A DNA stretch of 64,000 nucleotides from the NCBI GenBank assembly GCA_944390745.1, contig CALXQK010000013.1:248001-312000 (forward strand), read 5' to 3'. A program made the position numbers and the translations under genes. The notes under the pieces are model-generated. The model searched no databases, was not told the DNA's origin, and saw nothing but the letters and a program-made list of their open reading frames with translations. This document shows positions 1-7,825 of the stretch, piece by piece. The first letter of the stretch is position 1; every line of letters starts with the position of its first letter. The DNA is from an uncultured Duodenibacillus sp. (GTDB lineage: Bacteria > Pseudomonadota > Gammaproteobacteria > Burkholderiales > Burkholderiaceae_F).

Positions 1-1040
1 AGCGCCTGCGCAAGCGCCTGCAGCCACTCCGGCATGAAGCCCTCGGCGTTGTCGACGATGATGCAGTCCCAGCAGTAGCGCTTCGCGGCAAGAGCGCGCA
101 TGAGCAGCTCCGAGCAGTAGGAAAAATAGTCCCGGGCCTGCTCGGGCGAGAGGGCTGCGACATCGCGCGTTCTTCCCTCGCACTCGCAGGCAAGCTCGTG
201 CCAGGTGCCCACAAAGCTTGCGCGCACGCCCGCACCGCTTTTGAGCATCGCCTCGGCCGGATTGCGCGAAAAGTTGAGATAAACGGCCTTTTCACGACGC
301 TCGCCCGCCTCGCGCAGCAGCCGCTGCGCAAGCAGCGTCTTGCCCGCACCGGCGGGCGCCTCAACCACAACAAGCGGCAGACTCGTGTGGATGCAGGGCA
401 CCCAGGAGGCGATGCCCGCGGCCTTGCGGCGGCGCGCCGCGGCAAGCGCATCGCAGATCGCACCGGCGTCCGGCCGATACGTGTAGTGCGAGACGAAGAA
501 GCGCTCGAGCGCCCGCGCGTCGACAATGACGCCCTCGGCGCGGGCCCTTTCATTGAGTGCGAGGATCGCCTCGCAAAGCGACTCCAGCCGCGTGCTGTCA
601 AACACCCGGCCCTCAAGGTGGTTGAGAACCTCGGCATGCGCCGAGAGCGTGCCGTTGGGCAGCACAAGAAAGTGCGAGAAGATCACCCGCTCGCCGAAGC
701 TCTTCATGCGCGAGGCAAGAATGGCGCCTTGGCGCGCGAGCTGCTCGGAGATGCTCTTGACGCCGTTTTGCGCCTCGTAGTGCCGCAGCAGCTCGCCCGA
801 GGCGGATTCCTCGGGACTGCCGGACTTCACCTCGAGCACGCACGCCGCGCCAAGCGGCGTGATGACGACAAAGTCAAGCTCGGTGAGCGCCCTTTCGCCG
901 CTGCGGTCGAGCACGGTCACCCCGCCGATGATGGTGTAGTCGTCCGGAAGTGCGCTGAGAAGCTCCTCCACATAGGCCTCGGCCAGGCTGCCGGCCGTTC
1001 GTCCCGCCGCTGCCGGCGACCTTTGCAATATGCGCGCCAT
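1..1040 (-). CDS. NERD-domain P-loop ATPase/helicase-like protein, 3' end outside window
   Basis: This minus-strand reading frame opens at the ATG at 1038-1040, behind a good Shine-Dalgarno (GAGGAA), and runs off the left edge. Only the first 346 or so residues are visible. Residues 15-75 look like a nuclease-related NERD domain, with acidic residues around E54/D56 followed by LEVKSG (E70, K72), the usual nuclease-fold E-x-K. A Walker A motif, APAGAGKT, ends near residue 235, and a Walker B-like CIIVDN lies near residue 328. NERD joined to a superfamily-I helicase-type ATPase is a known combination, implying an enzyme acting on nucleic acid. Which substrate, and whether it serves repair, plasmid control or defence, cannot be told. 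No partner gene is visible because the next gene is divergent. Confidence 0.8.
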   Translation of the reverse strand, partial: MARILQRSPAAAGRTAGSLAEAYVEELLSALPDDYTIIGGVTVLDRSGERALTELDFVVITPLGAACVLEVKSGSPEESASGELLRHYEAQNGVKSISEQLARQGAILASRMKSFGERVIFSHFLVLPNGTLSAHAEVLNHLEGRVFDSTRLESLCEAILALNERARAEGVIVDARALERFFVSHYTYRPDAGAICDALAAARRRKAAGIASWVPCIHTSLPLVVVEAPAGAGKTLLAQRLLREAGERREKAVYLNFSRNPAEAMLKSGAGVRASFVGTWHELACECEGRTRDVAALSPEQARDYFSYCSELLMRALAAKRYCWDCIIVDNAEGFMPEWLQALAQA

Positions 1041-1377
1041 GATTTCCTCTTTGTGCGTTCTGCCGCCGCAGCGTGCGGCGGGCCTGCGAAGATTTCCCTC
1101 GAAAGGGTCGCACTTTTTTCCCGGCGCCGCAAGAAGGCCGCCCGCGCACATGTCCGGGCATGCGGCAGAAGTCCTGAATCGACGACCCTTGCAGACGAAA
1201 TCCGCATTTTCCCCAGTCGCGAAAAAGAATCTTTTCCAGCGCAAAAAAGCCCCTCATCTCGTATGGGATCAACCACAGCAATCTCCTCTTTTCCGCTGGG
1301 TACAATTGTCTCGGCCGCTCTTAAGCTTTCCTTAAGAATGGCAGGCATACCGAAATACCACAGAGGAGAGGAACACC
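1041..1377 (+). promoter_or_regulatory. Divergent intergenic region with candidate promoter for the flavoprotein gene
   Basis: This non-coding stretch separates the NERD gene (minus) from the flavoprotein gene (plus). A -10-like TACAAT lies at 1301-1306, preceded by no clear -35. An inverted repeat, CTTAAG at 1320-1325 and again at 1331-1336, follows it and could be an operator or leader hairpin. The SD GAGAGGA sits just before the ATG at 1378. Nothing else is recognisable here. Confidence 0.4.
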
Positions 1378-3078
1378 ATGAACGATCTTTCCCGACGCAA
1401 CCTTCTGAAGACTGTTGCCGCCGGCGGCGTTGCCGCCTCGGCCGCTCCGCTGGCGCTTGCCGCCGGCGCCCCCAGGTTTGACGAGACCGCCGACGTCGTC
1501 ATCGTGGGCTTTGGCGGTGCAGGCGCGGCCACGGCCATCACGGCCGCCGACAACGGCGCGAGCGTCATCGTCATCGAGCGCCAGCCCGAGGCGACGCTGC
1601 GCTCGAACACTCGCATGTCGGGCGGCATCTTCCACTGCCCGAGCAAGACGGGCAACAAGGCCGCGCTCAAGGAATACGCCAAGGCCATGTTCTCGGGCGA
1701 AAACATCCCGGGCAAGCTCGAGGGCGAACAGCCCGAGGTGAGCGACGGTCTGGCGCAGGCCTGGGCCGACTACACGCCGGGGCTGCTCGACTGGATGAAG
1801 AGCCTCGACCCGAAGTTTCAGGCGTTCTCGACGCCGGGCTTCAAGGGCGCGGCCTTCCCCAACTTCCCGGGCGCCAAGGACTGCGGCTACCAGGTCTACC
1901 GCTCCTCGTACCCGGACCGCATTCCGCCGGGATTCAACGAACCGTGCTACGGCAAGCCCAAGGAGCAGGCCATCTCGGGCGAGGCCTTCTGGCAGTGCCT
2001 TGCCAACGGCGTCAAGACGCGCTCGGGCAAGATCAAGGTGATCTACGAAACCCGCGGCCGCGAGCTCGTCACCAATGACAAGGGCGAGGTGATCGGCGTC
2101 ATTGCCGAGCAGAAGGGCCGCAAGGTTGCCTACAAGGCGCGCAAGGCCGTCGTGCTCTGCTCGGGCGGCTACGAGTACCACAAGCCGATGCGCCAGGCCT
2201 TCCTTGAGGGCCCGGGCGTTGAAGGCTGGGCCTTCTACGGCACGATCTACAACGAGGGCGACGGCATCGTCATGGGCCAGAAGGTCGGCGCCGGCATCAT
2301 GAAGGCCGGCAAGGCCGCCTCGCGCATCATCATGCCCGCCCCGATCCGCCACAACGGCATGAGGCTCGGCATGATCACGCCCGCCGTGGGCTCGGGCCAC
2401 GCCATCGTCGTCAACAACTACGGCAAGCGCTACGCCGCCGAGCACAAGGTCACCAAGGATCCGAGCCGCTACTTCTTCTACAAGGAGGCCGTGAAGTTCG
2501 ACATCGACACGCTCGACTATCCGAACTCCCCGAGCTGGTTCATCTTTGATGAGAAGCTGCGCACCACCAAGCCGCTCGTCGGCCTGGGCATCTCGACGCC
2601 GGGCTACGGGTTTGTCGACTACGGCAAGGCTGACAACAGCGACGCCGTGCGCAAGGGGTGGATCCTGAAGGCCGACACGATCGAGGAGCTCGCCAAGAAG
2701 ATCGCCGCCACGAAGGACAACTCCGGACGCATGGATCCCAAGACCCTTGCCGAGACGGTCAAGAAGTACAACGAGGCCTGCGCCAGGGGAAAGGATGAGC
2801 TCGGACGCCTGAAGTCCACGCTGCAGCCCGTCTCCGAGGGACCCTTCTACGCGGCTCCGCTTGTTGCGGGCGGCCCCAACACCAAGGGCGGCCTTGCCTG
2901 CAACGCCAGGCGCGAGGTTCTTGACTGGGATCTCAAGCCCATCAAGGGTCTGTATGCCGTGGGCGAGATCGCCTCGGCGCTGAAGTTCGTCTATCAGGGC
3001 GGCGGCAACCTGACCGAGTGCCTGGTGTTCGGCCAGGTCTGCGGCAAGATCGTCGCCAAGCTGCCCAACCGCGCCTGA
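1378..3078 (+). CDS. Tat-exported FAD-dependent reductase (fumarate reductase flavoprotein family)
   Basis: The 566-residue protein starts with a twin-arginine signal (SRRNLLK at residues 5-11, then an alanine-rich h-region to about 30), so it should be folded with FAD and exported to the periplasm. A dinucleotide-binding motif, GFGGAGAA, follows at about residues 43-50. The C-terminal GLYAVGEI and the closing FAD-contact segment are typical of the soluble fumarate reductase/3-ketosteroid dehydrogenase flavoprotein family. The next gene encodes a tetraheme cytochrome c, so electrons probably arrive from the quinone pool through that cytochrome to an unidentified organic acceptor. The acceptor cannot be read from sequence, and fumarate itself is not demonstrated. 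A paralogue lies at 51967-53637. Confidence 0.9.
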   Translation: MNDLSRRNLLKTVAAGGVAASAAPLALAAGAPRFDETADVVIVGFGGAGAATAITAADNGASVIVIERQPEATLRSNTRMSGGIFHCPSKTGNKAALKEYAKAMFSGENIPGKLEGEQPEVSDGLAQAWADYTPGLLDWMKSLDPKFQAFSTPGFKGAAFPNFPGAKDCGYQVYRSSYPDRIPPGFNEPCYGKPKEQAISGEAFWQCLANGVKTRSGKIKVIYETRGRELVTNDKGEVIGVIAEQKGRKVAYKARKAVVLCSGGYEYHKPMRQAFLEGPGVEGWAFYGTIYNEGDGIVMGQKVGAGIMKAGKAASRIIMPAPIRHNGMRLGMITPAVGSGHAIVVNNYGKRYAAEHKVTKDPSRYFFYKEAVKFDIDTLDYPNSPSWFIFDEKLRTTKPLVGLGISTPGYGFVDYGKADNSDAVRKGWILKADTIEELAKKIAATKDNSGRMDPKTLAETVKKYNEACARGKDELGRLKSTLQPVSEGPFYAAPLVAGGPNTKGGLACNARREVLDWDLKPIKGLYAVGEIASALKFVYQGGGNLTECLVFGQVCGKIVAKLPNRA

Positions 3079-3204
3079 CCGAAACTCTGATGCTGCAAAG
3101 ACTGCGCGCGGCCGACAATGAGCCGCGCGCGCAGACGGCCGCCGAGCAGCCCCTGCGGCCGTCTGTCTTTTTCCCGACAACCGCATGTTCATCAGGAGAA
3201 AAAG

Positions 3205-3570
3205 ATGACCCCCGGAAAACTTCTTGTCTGCACCCTGGGCGCGCTTGCCGCGCTGTCGCTGTCGGCCGCCCAGGCCCAGGGCAAGTTTCTTGCCGACCGG
3301 CACGCCGACCGCGGCGTGAAGTGCGAGACCTGCCACTCGGACGTCGCCAAGGGCACGATGAAGCTTGACAAGGACCGCCACGAGGCCTGCGTGCAGTGCC
3401 ACGGCTGGTACGACGCCGTCGCCGAAAAGACCAAGCCCGCCGATCCTGAGGAAATGAACCCGCACAGCCAGCACGACGGCAACCTCCCCTGCTCGACCTG
3501 CCACAAGGGCCACAAAAAGGGCGTCAACTACTGCGGCAACTGCCACTACTACAACTTCAACGTTCCCTAG
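3205..3570 (+). CDS. Periplasmic tetraheme cytochrome c (cytochrome c3 / flavocytochrome c heme-domain type)
   Basis: The protein has 121 residues. A Sec signal ends at AAQAQ (about residue 25) and is followed by four CXXCH heme sites: CETCH (40-44), CVQCH (62-66), CSTCH (96-100) and CGNCH (110-114). The ATG at 3205 is chosen because AGGAG precedes it at the right distance. Size, heme number and histidine content match the small tetraheme cytochromes and the heme domain of flavocytochrome c fumarate reductases. It lies 126 bases after the Tat flavoprotein gene, so the pair probably forms a two-subunit version of flavocytochrome c, with the cytochrome feeding electrons to the FAD. Confidence 0.9.
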   Translation: MTPGKLLVCTLGALAALSLSAAQAQGKFLADRHADRGVKCETCHSDVAKGTMKLDKDRHEACVQCHGWYDAVAEKTKPADPEEMNPHSQHDGNLPCSTCHKGHKKGVNYCGNCHYYNFNVP

Positions 3571-3721
3571 CTGCGAAGCCGCGCCCGCCGCCTGCCGCCC
3601 CTGGCGCCGCGCCCCGGCATCCCCTTTCCCGGACGGCGCCGTGCGCGCCGCCTGCGGCCCTTCCCCTCCCTTTTTCCCGGCGTCCGTCGCCGCCGGCGCC
3701 GCCCCTCCCCCGTCACTTGGA

Positions 3722-3727
3722 TACAAT
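3722..3727 (+). promoter_or_regulatory. Candidate -10 element for the HNH/GntR pair
   Basis: TACAAT stands in an otherwise extremely C+G-rich gap (3571-3788), about 60 bases before the HNH gene. The same TACAAT or TATAAT element, in a similar setting, precedes several other genes in the window (1301, 17004, 33369, 53849). No convincing -35 is visible. Confidence 0.35.
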
Positions 3728-3788
3728 CCCCGAAGGCGCCCCGCGGCGCACCGGACGATCACAGACGACCACGACAGACGGACAGCCC

Positions 3789-4949
3789 ATGCAGCAGCTT
3801 TCGGCAGAAGACTTTCTTGACCGCATGCAGCAGCTCATCCTCAATTCGGCGATGAACAGCACCTACAAGCTGGCGCTCGTGCTCTCGATCACCGATGCGG
3901 CTGTTCTCAAGTGCGCCGATCCCGGCGCCGTCGGCGCCGACGGACTCTGCCGCATTGCCCTTGCCGATGTCGCCAGGGAATTTCTGCGCATCTACTGGCC
4001 GCAGCGGCTGGCCTATCCCGGCTCCCGACCCGGAGTCAAGCCCACGGTCCTGAGCCAGAGCTTCAACCGCCGCGGCGGCAGGGATTCGCGCGACGCCGTC
4101 TTCAATCTCATCGACAAGGCCGTCAAGGCGCTGCGCGTCAAGCGCCCCGCCGCGCGGCTTGAGACCTACGATCAGTTTGCCGCCGCCGACAAGCGCGCGG
4201 GCGATCAGCTCGCCTCCCGGTGCGCGACGCTCATTCGCAAGAATCCCCTGCGCTACATCGCGCGCGACGCGGCGTTTCTGTTTGAATCCGACGGCAGTCA
4301 GATCGTGATGGCCGCGTCAAGCCTGCGGCTTTTGGTGCGATTTCGCCCCATCATCAGCGAACTGGCGCAGACGCGCTGGATTTCGCACCTCTTTTCCCTG
4401 GAGAAGAACCGCGAGCTTCTGGGCGAGACGGCCGAGCTGCAGCTGCGCAGCTTTCTCTTTGCGCCCGAGCGCGACGCCCTGCTCGAGGGCATCCGCACCG
4501 CGCTCATTGAGGCCGCAGGCGACGAGCGCTGCTTTTACTGCGGCGCAAGCCTCAGAAACAAGCCCCAGCACGTCGACCACTTCCTGCCATTTTCCCGCTA
4601 CGCGCACACGCGCATCTTCAACTTCGTGCTGGCCTGCCCGCGCTGCAACTGCAGCAAGTCCAACTGGCTTGCCGACCTGCAGCATGTCGAGCACTGGGTG
4701 CGGCGCAACAGCGACCAGGGCCGCGAGCTCCTTGAGCTCTCAAGGGACACGGCGCCTGCCGGGGCGCTTGAGGTGGCCGACATGGCGCTCGCGCTCTACA
4801 GGCTCGCCGGCGGACACGCCGAGCCGCTCTGGAAAAAGAGCGGCGCAAGCGGCCTGACGTACGACCCCGGGCTGTATGCCGCGGAGATCGTTCCGCTTCT
4901 GCAGAACAACCGCGAGAACATGACCCGGCTTGCGGACGCCCGCCCCTGA
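3789..4949 (+). CDS. HNH endonuclease domain protein
   Basis: The product has 386 residues from the ATG at 3789; upstream in-frame codons lack homology-like sequence. The C-terminal half carries a complete HNH (beta-beta-alpha metal) site: CFYC near residue 247, then HVDH near 260, an asparagine in FNFVLACPRCN, and the second CXXC within CPRCNCSK. The paired CXXC motifs would bind a structural zinc, and the histidines and asparagine would bind the catalytic metal. The N-terminal 240 residues are of no family I recognise. The stop is 13 bases before the GntR regulator gene, suggesting co-transcription. It could be a restriction-like or defence nuclease; no methylase accompanies it. Confidence 0.8.
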   Translation: MQQLSAEDFLDRMQQLILNSAMNSTYKLALVLSITDAAVLKCADPGAVGADGLCRIALADVAREFLRIYWPQRLAYPGSRPGVKPTVLSQSFNRRGGRDSRDAVFNLIDKAVKALRVKRPAARLETYDQFAAADKRAGDQLASRCATLIRKNPLRYIARDAAFLFESDGSQIVMAASSLRLLVRFRPIISELAQTRWISHLFSLEKNRELLGETAELQLRSFLFAPERDALLEGIRTALIEAAGDERCFYCGASLRNKPQHVDHFLPFSRYAHTRIFNFVLACPRCNCSKSNWLADLQHVEHWVRRNSDQGRELLELSRDTAPAGALEVADMALALYRLAGGHAEPLWKKSGASGLTYDPGLYAAEIVPLLQNNRENMTRLADARP

Positions 4950-4962
4950 CCGATCAAACGCC

Positions 4963-5712
4963 ATGCCGAGTACCGCAAGCAAAAACCCCCTTTACGCCCA
5001 GGTGCACAAGATTCTTCTTGAGCGCATCCTCGCCGGCGAGTGGAAGCCCGGCGAGCGGCTTCCGTCCGAGACCGCGCTTGCGCAGCAAACGGGCGTCTCG
5101 CTCGGCACCCTGCGCCGCGCCATGGAGCTGCTTGCGGCCGAGAACGTGCTCGTGCGCCGAGAGGGCGTGGGCACCTTCGTGAGCACCTTCCGCACGGGCG
5201 GCTACTGGAACCGCTTCCAGCCCTTCGACACGGTCGAGGCAAGCGAGCGCTACGACATCCGCCGCTTCATCAGCCTCGACGAGGTCCCCGCGCCCCTGGA
5301 GGCGACGGGCGCCCTCGGACTGCCCCCCGAGGCCGTCATGATTCACATCGTGCGGCACATGATCCGCCTGGCGCCCGAAGGCGGCGAGACCATCATGAGC
5401 GTCGACGAGCTCTATCTGCGCCCGGATGTCTTCCGCGGCCTCAACGAGGCCATGCTGCTGACGCGCTTTCTGCCCTCGGACTCGCTCTACAAGTTCTACG
5501 ACCGGGAGTTCGGCGTGGTGGTCACGCGCCAGAAGTGCGCCGTCAGCTGCGAGGACCTCGCCGGCGACCTTGCCCGGCGCCTTCAGGTGCCCGAGCCCAT
5601 GCGCGTTCTTCGGCTTGACCGCATCTCCTACGCCTTTGCCTCCGAACCGGTCGAGTACCGCATCTACCGGTCCCGCGCCGAGAGCGCGCGCCTGATCTTC
5701 GACCTCAACTAG
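4963..5712 (+). CDS. GntR-family (HutC/UTRA-type) transcriptional regulator
   Basis: The 249-residue protein has an N-terminal winged helix of GntR type at about residues 8-75: PLYAQVHKILLERI, then GERLPSETALAQQTGVS, then the recognition helix TLRRAMELL, then the wing GVGTFV. The remainder, to VEYRIYRSRAE and RLIFDLN, matches a UTRA ligand-binding domain, which usually senses a small metabolite. The ATG at 4963 is preferred over an upstream TTG. It follows the HNH gene by 13 bases with no terminator between them. The effector and target are unknown. The pairing with a nuclease gene rather than a catabolic operon is unusual. Confidence 0.88.
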   Translation: MPSTASKNPLYAQVHKILLERILAGEWKPGERLPSETALAQQTGVSLGTLRRAMELLAAENVLVRREGVGTFVSTFRTGGYWNRFQPFDTVEASERYDIRRFISLDEVPAPLEATGALGLPPEAVMIHIVRHMIRLAPEGGETIMSVDELYLRPDVFRGLNEAMLLTRFLPSDSLYKFYDREFGVVVTRQKCAVSCEDLAGDLARRLQVPEPMRVLRLDRISYAFASEPVEYRIYRSRAESARLIFDLN

Positions 5713-6024
5713 AGCCGCCCCGGGCCCCCCCAAAAAAAAAGCGCCCGCCGCAACGGAAGGATTGGTCAACCTCAGTAACAAGATATTTCCAGAAAGCTCA
5801 TTTTGAAACATTTTGAAATGGTCGTTTGCGCTTTCCCTATCGGCAAAACCGGCCGGGGCATACAGTGGCATCAACAGAAGGAAATTTCATTGAAAACAAA
5901 GCCAGTCATTTGATTTTCAAGAAAATTCCTCTATTCCGACCTGCAAGGAAACCGCTTTTGAAAAACAGCCTCCCTGGCAGCCGCATCAAGTCACCGCTGC
6001 TCAAGCAGCATAAGGAGCAACACC
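5713..6024 (+). promoter_or_regulatory. A+T-rich leader region of the Spy-like gene
   Basis: This 312-base gap is markedly richer in A+T than its neighbours. It contains a perfect tandem 10-mer, CATTTTGAAA, at 5799-5808 and 5809-5818, which could bind a regulator. A 6-bp hairpin, GCTGCT/AGCAGC, lies at 5996-6009, directly before the SD AAGGAG (6012-6017). No coding sequence is seen. Confidence 0.4.
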
Positions 6025-6636
6025 ATGTTCGCGAAGACTTTTCTGACATCCGCCGCGGCACTGGCCGTCCTGTCGTTTACCGCTTCCATGCCCGCCTCCG
6101 CCCAGAAGGCGCCCAACAGGGGACCGGCTCCCGACGCCGCCGCCCTTTCCGCCGAGGTCCAGGAGGACTACAAGGACATGGGCGCCGAGCTCGGTCTCAA
6201 GGGCGATCAGCAGGCCGCCTTTGACCGCTACGCCCAGACCGTGGGCAAGGCCGCCCAGGACCACATGAAGTGGCACGAGGACAAGGGCTATGCGCCGCGC
6301 CGCGACCGCCAGGCCCGCTTTGAGTACCGCGCCGAGCACCAGAAGTTCCGTGCCGGCCAGCTTGACGCCATCGCCGGCGCCCGCGCCGCCCTCGTCAAGA
6401 CGCTCAACGCCGACCAGGTCGCGCTGCTCGACGACATGGAAAGCGGCTATCGCTTTGCTCCCTGCCCGAGAGCCGACGGCCGCGGCTACGGCTACGGCTG
6501 GCGCGGTCCCCGTCATCACCGCGGCTGGGACGGCCAGGGCTACGGCTATGGTCCCGGCTGCGGCTACGGTCCGGGCTGGGGTCACGGCTGGGGTCACGGC
6601 TGCGGCTACGGCCCGGGCGACTGCCCGTGGCGCTGA
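6025..6636 (+). CDS. Spy/CpxP-like (LTXXQ-type) periplasmic protein with Gly-Tyr-His-rich tail
   Basis: The product has 203 residues. A Sec signal (MFAKTFLTSAAALAVLSF) ends near ASAQ at residue 27. The middle, residues 40-140, is a charged helical region with two LTXXQ-like motifs, LGLKGDQ and LNADQVALL, as in the Spy/CpxP chaperone and metal-stress sensor family. The last 50 residues are unusual: a low-complexity tail of glycine, tyrosine, tryptophan and histidine with three cysteines, ending DCPWR, which could bind metal. The gene stands alone, with its own strong RBS and a terminator at 6776. Envelope stress or metal protection is the likely role, by family inference. Confidence 0.75.
   Translation: MFAKTFLTSAAALAVLSFTASMPASAQKAPNRGPAPDAAALSAEVQEDYKDMGAELGLKGDQQAAFDRYAQTVGKAAQDHMKWHEDKGYAPRRDRQARFEYRAEHQKFRAGQLDAIAGARAALVKTLNADQVALLDDMESGYRFAPCPRADGRGYGYGWRGPRHHRGWDGQGYGYGPGCGYGPGWGHGWGHGCGYGPGDCPWR
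6574..6597 (+). repeat. Perfect tandem 12-bp repeat in the tail of the Spy-like gene
   Basis: GGCTGGGGTCAC occurs twice in direct succession (6574-6585, 6586-6597) inside related GGCTACGG units. It encodes repeated Gly-Trp-Gly-His. The unit is a multiple of three, so slippage here would change tail length without a frameshift. Confidence 0.8.
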
Positions 6637-6775
6637 TTGACGCCAGACGCGACGGTGCGTCCCCCTGAGCCTTCAACGCCCTTTTCCTGAGTCTTTTTCA
6701 GGCCTTGCCGACTCCCGCAAGGGCGCACCGTCCGTGGACCACCCTGTTTCTCATCGATCTCCCATCCTCTTGAAT

Positions 6776-6812
6776 TCCGGCGGCGCACGCAAGCTTCCCG
6801 CCGGATTTTTTT
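6776..6812 (+). terminator. Intrinsic terminator after the Spy-like gene
   Basis: TCCGGCGG (6776-6783) pairs with CCGCCGGA (6798-6805) and is followed by seven T residues on the plus strand. It lies 140 bases after the stop of the Spy-like gene, with no gene between. Confidence 0.8.
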
Positions 6813-6841
6813 CGTCCCCCGCGCACTGCCCGCGGCCGGGC

Positions 6842-6873
6842 AAAAAAAAGGCCGGCATCCTCCCATAAGGATG
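6842..6873 (-). terminator. Candidate terminator of the ABC importer operon
   Basis: Read on the minus strand, CATCCT (6873-6868) pairs with AGGATG (6861-6856), and a run of eight T residues follows after a short G+C stretch. It lies about 70 bases beyond the permease stop codon. The stem is short, so confidence is moderate. Confidence 0.5.
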
Positions 6874-6941
6874 TCGACCTCAAAAATCTCCAGGCGGGCC
6901 CCTTTTTCCTGCGGCCCGGCCTGTTCATCTTGTGCCTGCGG

Positions 6942-7787
6942 CTACATTCCCGACCCCTTGAGCGTCCTCGAGGAGCTTGCCTGCGGCTGCCAGCGCATGG
7001 CGCGCCGCTCGACGATGCCCACCAGCCAGTCGAGCACCAGGGCAAAGGCGGTGAGCACCAGGATGCCCGCCATGACGGTGTTGATGTCAAAGACGCCCTC
7101 GGCCTGCAGAATCAGGTAGCCCACGCCATGGCTCGAGCCGAGGTACTCGCCCACGACCGCGCCGACGAAGGCCATGCCCACCGAGGTGTGCAGCGAGGAG
7201 AACACCCAGCTCATGGCCGAGGGCAGGTAGACGTTCTTGAGCAGCTGGTTGCGGCTCGCGCCAAGCATTCGCGCCGAGGCGAGCACGTTGGGGTTGACCT
7301 CCCGCACGCCCTGGTAGACGTTAAAGAAGACGATGAAAAAGACAAGCGTCACGCCCAGGGCCACCTTGCTCGCGATTCCCAGCCCGAACCACACGGCGAA
7401 GATCGGCGCGAGAATCACGCGCGGCATCGAGTTCAGGCCCTTGATGAAGGGATCGGCCACCGCGGCGGCAAACGGCGACAGGGCAAGCCACATGCCCGTG
7501 GCCCCGCCCGTGATGGTGCCCACCACAAAGGCGAGAATCGTCTCAACGAGCGTCGTCCACAGATGCGCATAGATGTCGGCGTTGCCGATGAACCAGTCCC
7601 AGATGCGCGAGAAGATCACGAGCGGCTCGCCGAAGAAGAAGGCCGCCTGGTTGTCATCGTCAAAGACGAAGGCCGGAATGAGCCCGGGCTTGGTGAGCGC
7701 CCACCAGACAATGAAGAGCCCCGCGAGCAGTCCGAACTGCCAGACGCGAAGCTTGAAGCGGTATTTCGTCACGTTGTTCATCGACAT
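6942..7787 (-). CDS. ABC importer permease, SsuC/TauC type
   Basis: The 281-residue integral membrane protein has about six predicted membrane segments. The EAA-type cytoplasmic loop appears as ARMLGASRNQLLKNVYLPSAM around residues 175-195. This is the permease of the sulfonate/taurine/nitrate/thiamine-precursor group of importers. It is the last gene of a three-gene minus-strand operon (binding protein, ATPase, permease), 38 bases after the ATPase gene. The FXFDDDNQ segment after the first membrane helix is a long periplasmic loop. The transported compound cannot be inferred from this subunit. Confidence 0.9.
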   Translation of the reverse strand: MSMNNVTKYRFKLRVWQFGLLAGLFIVWWALTKPGLIPAFVFDDDNQAAFFFGEPLVIFSRIWDWFIGNADIYAHLWTTLVETILAFVVGTITGGATGMWLALSPFAAAVADPFIKGLNSMPRVILAPIFAVWFGLGIASKVALGVTLVFFIVFFNVYQGVREVNPNVLASARMLGASRNQLLKNVYLPSAMSWVFSSLHTSVGMAFVGAVVGEYLGSSHGVGYLILQAEGVFDINTVMAGILVLTAFALVLDWLVGIVERRAMRWQPQASSSRTLKGSGM

Positions 7788-7825
7788 TTTGAAAACTCTC
7801 CCGAGAGCAATGGCTTTTCTTTCTT

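Noticed and set aside
1321-3762. Minus-strand ORF of 813 codons opposite the flavoprotein and cytochrome genes
   Set aside because: Very long antisense frames are a by-product of high G+C at third positions. The plus-strand genes have signal peptides, cofactor motifs and RBSs, and the antisense product is low-complexity.
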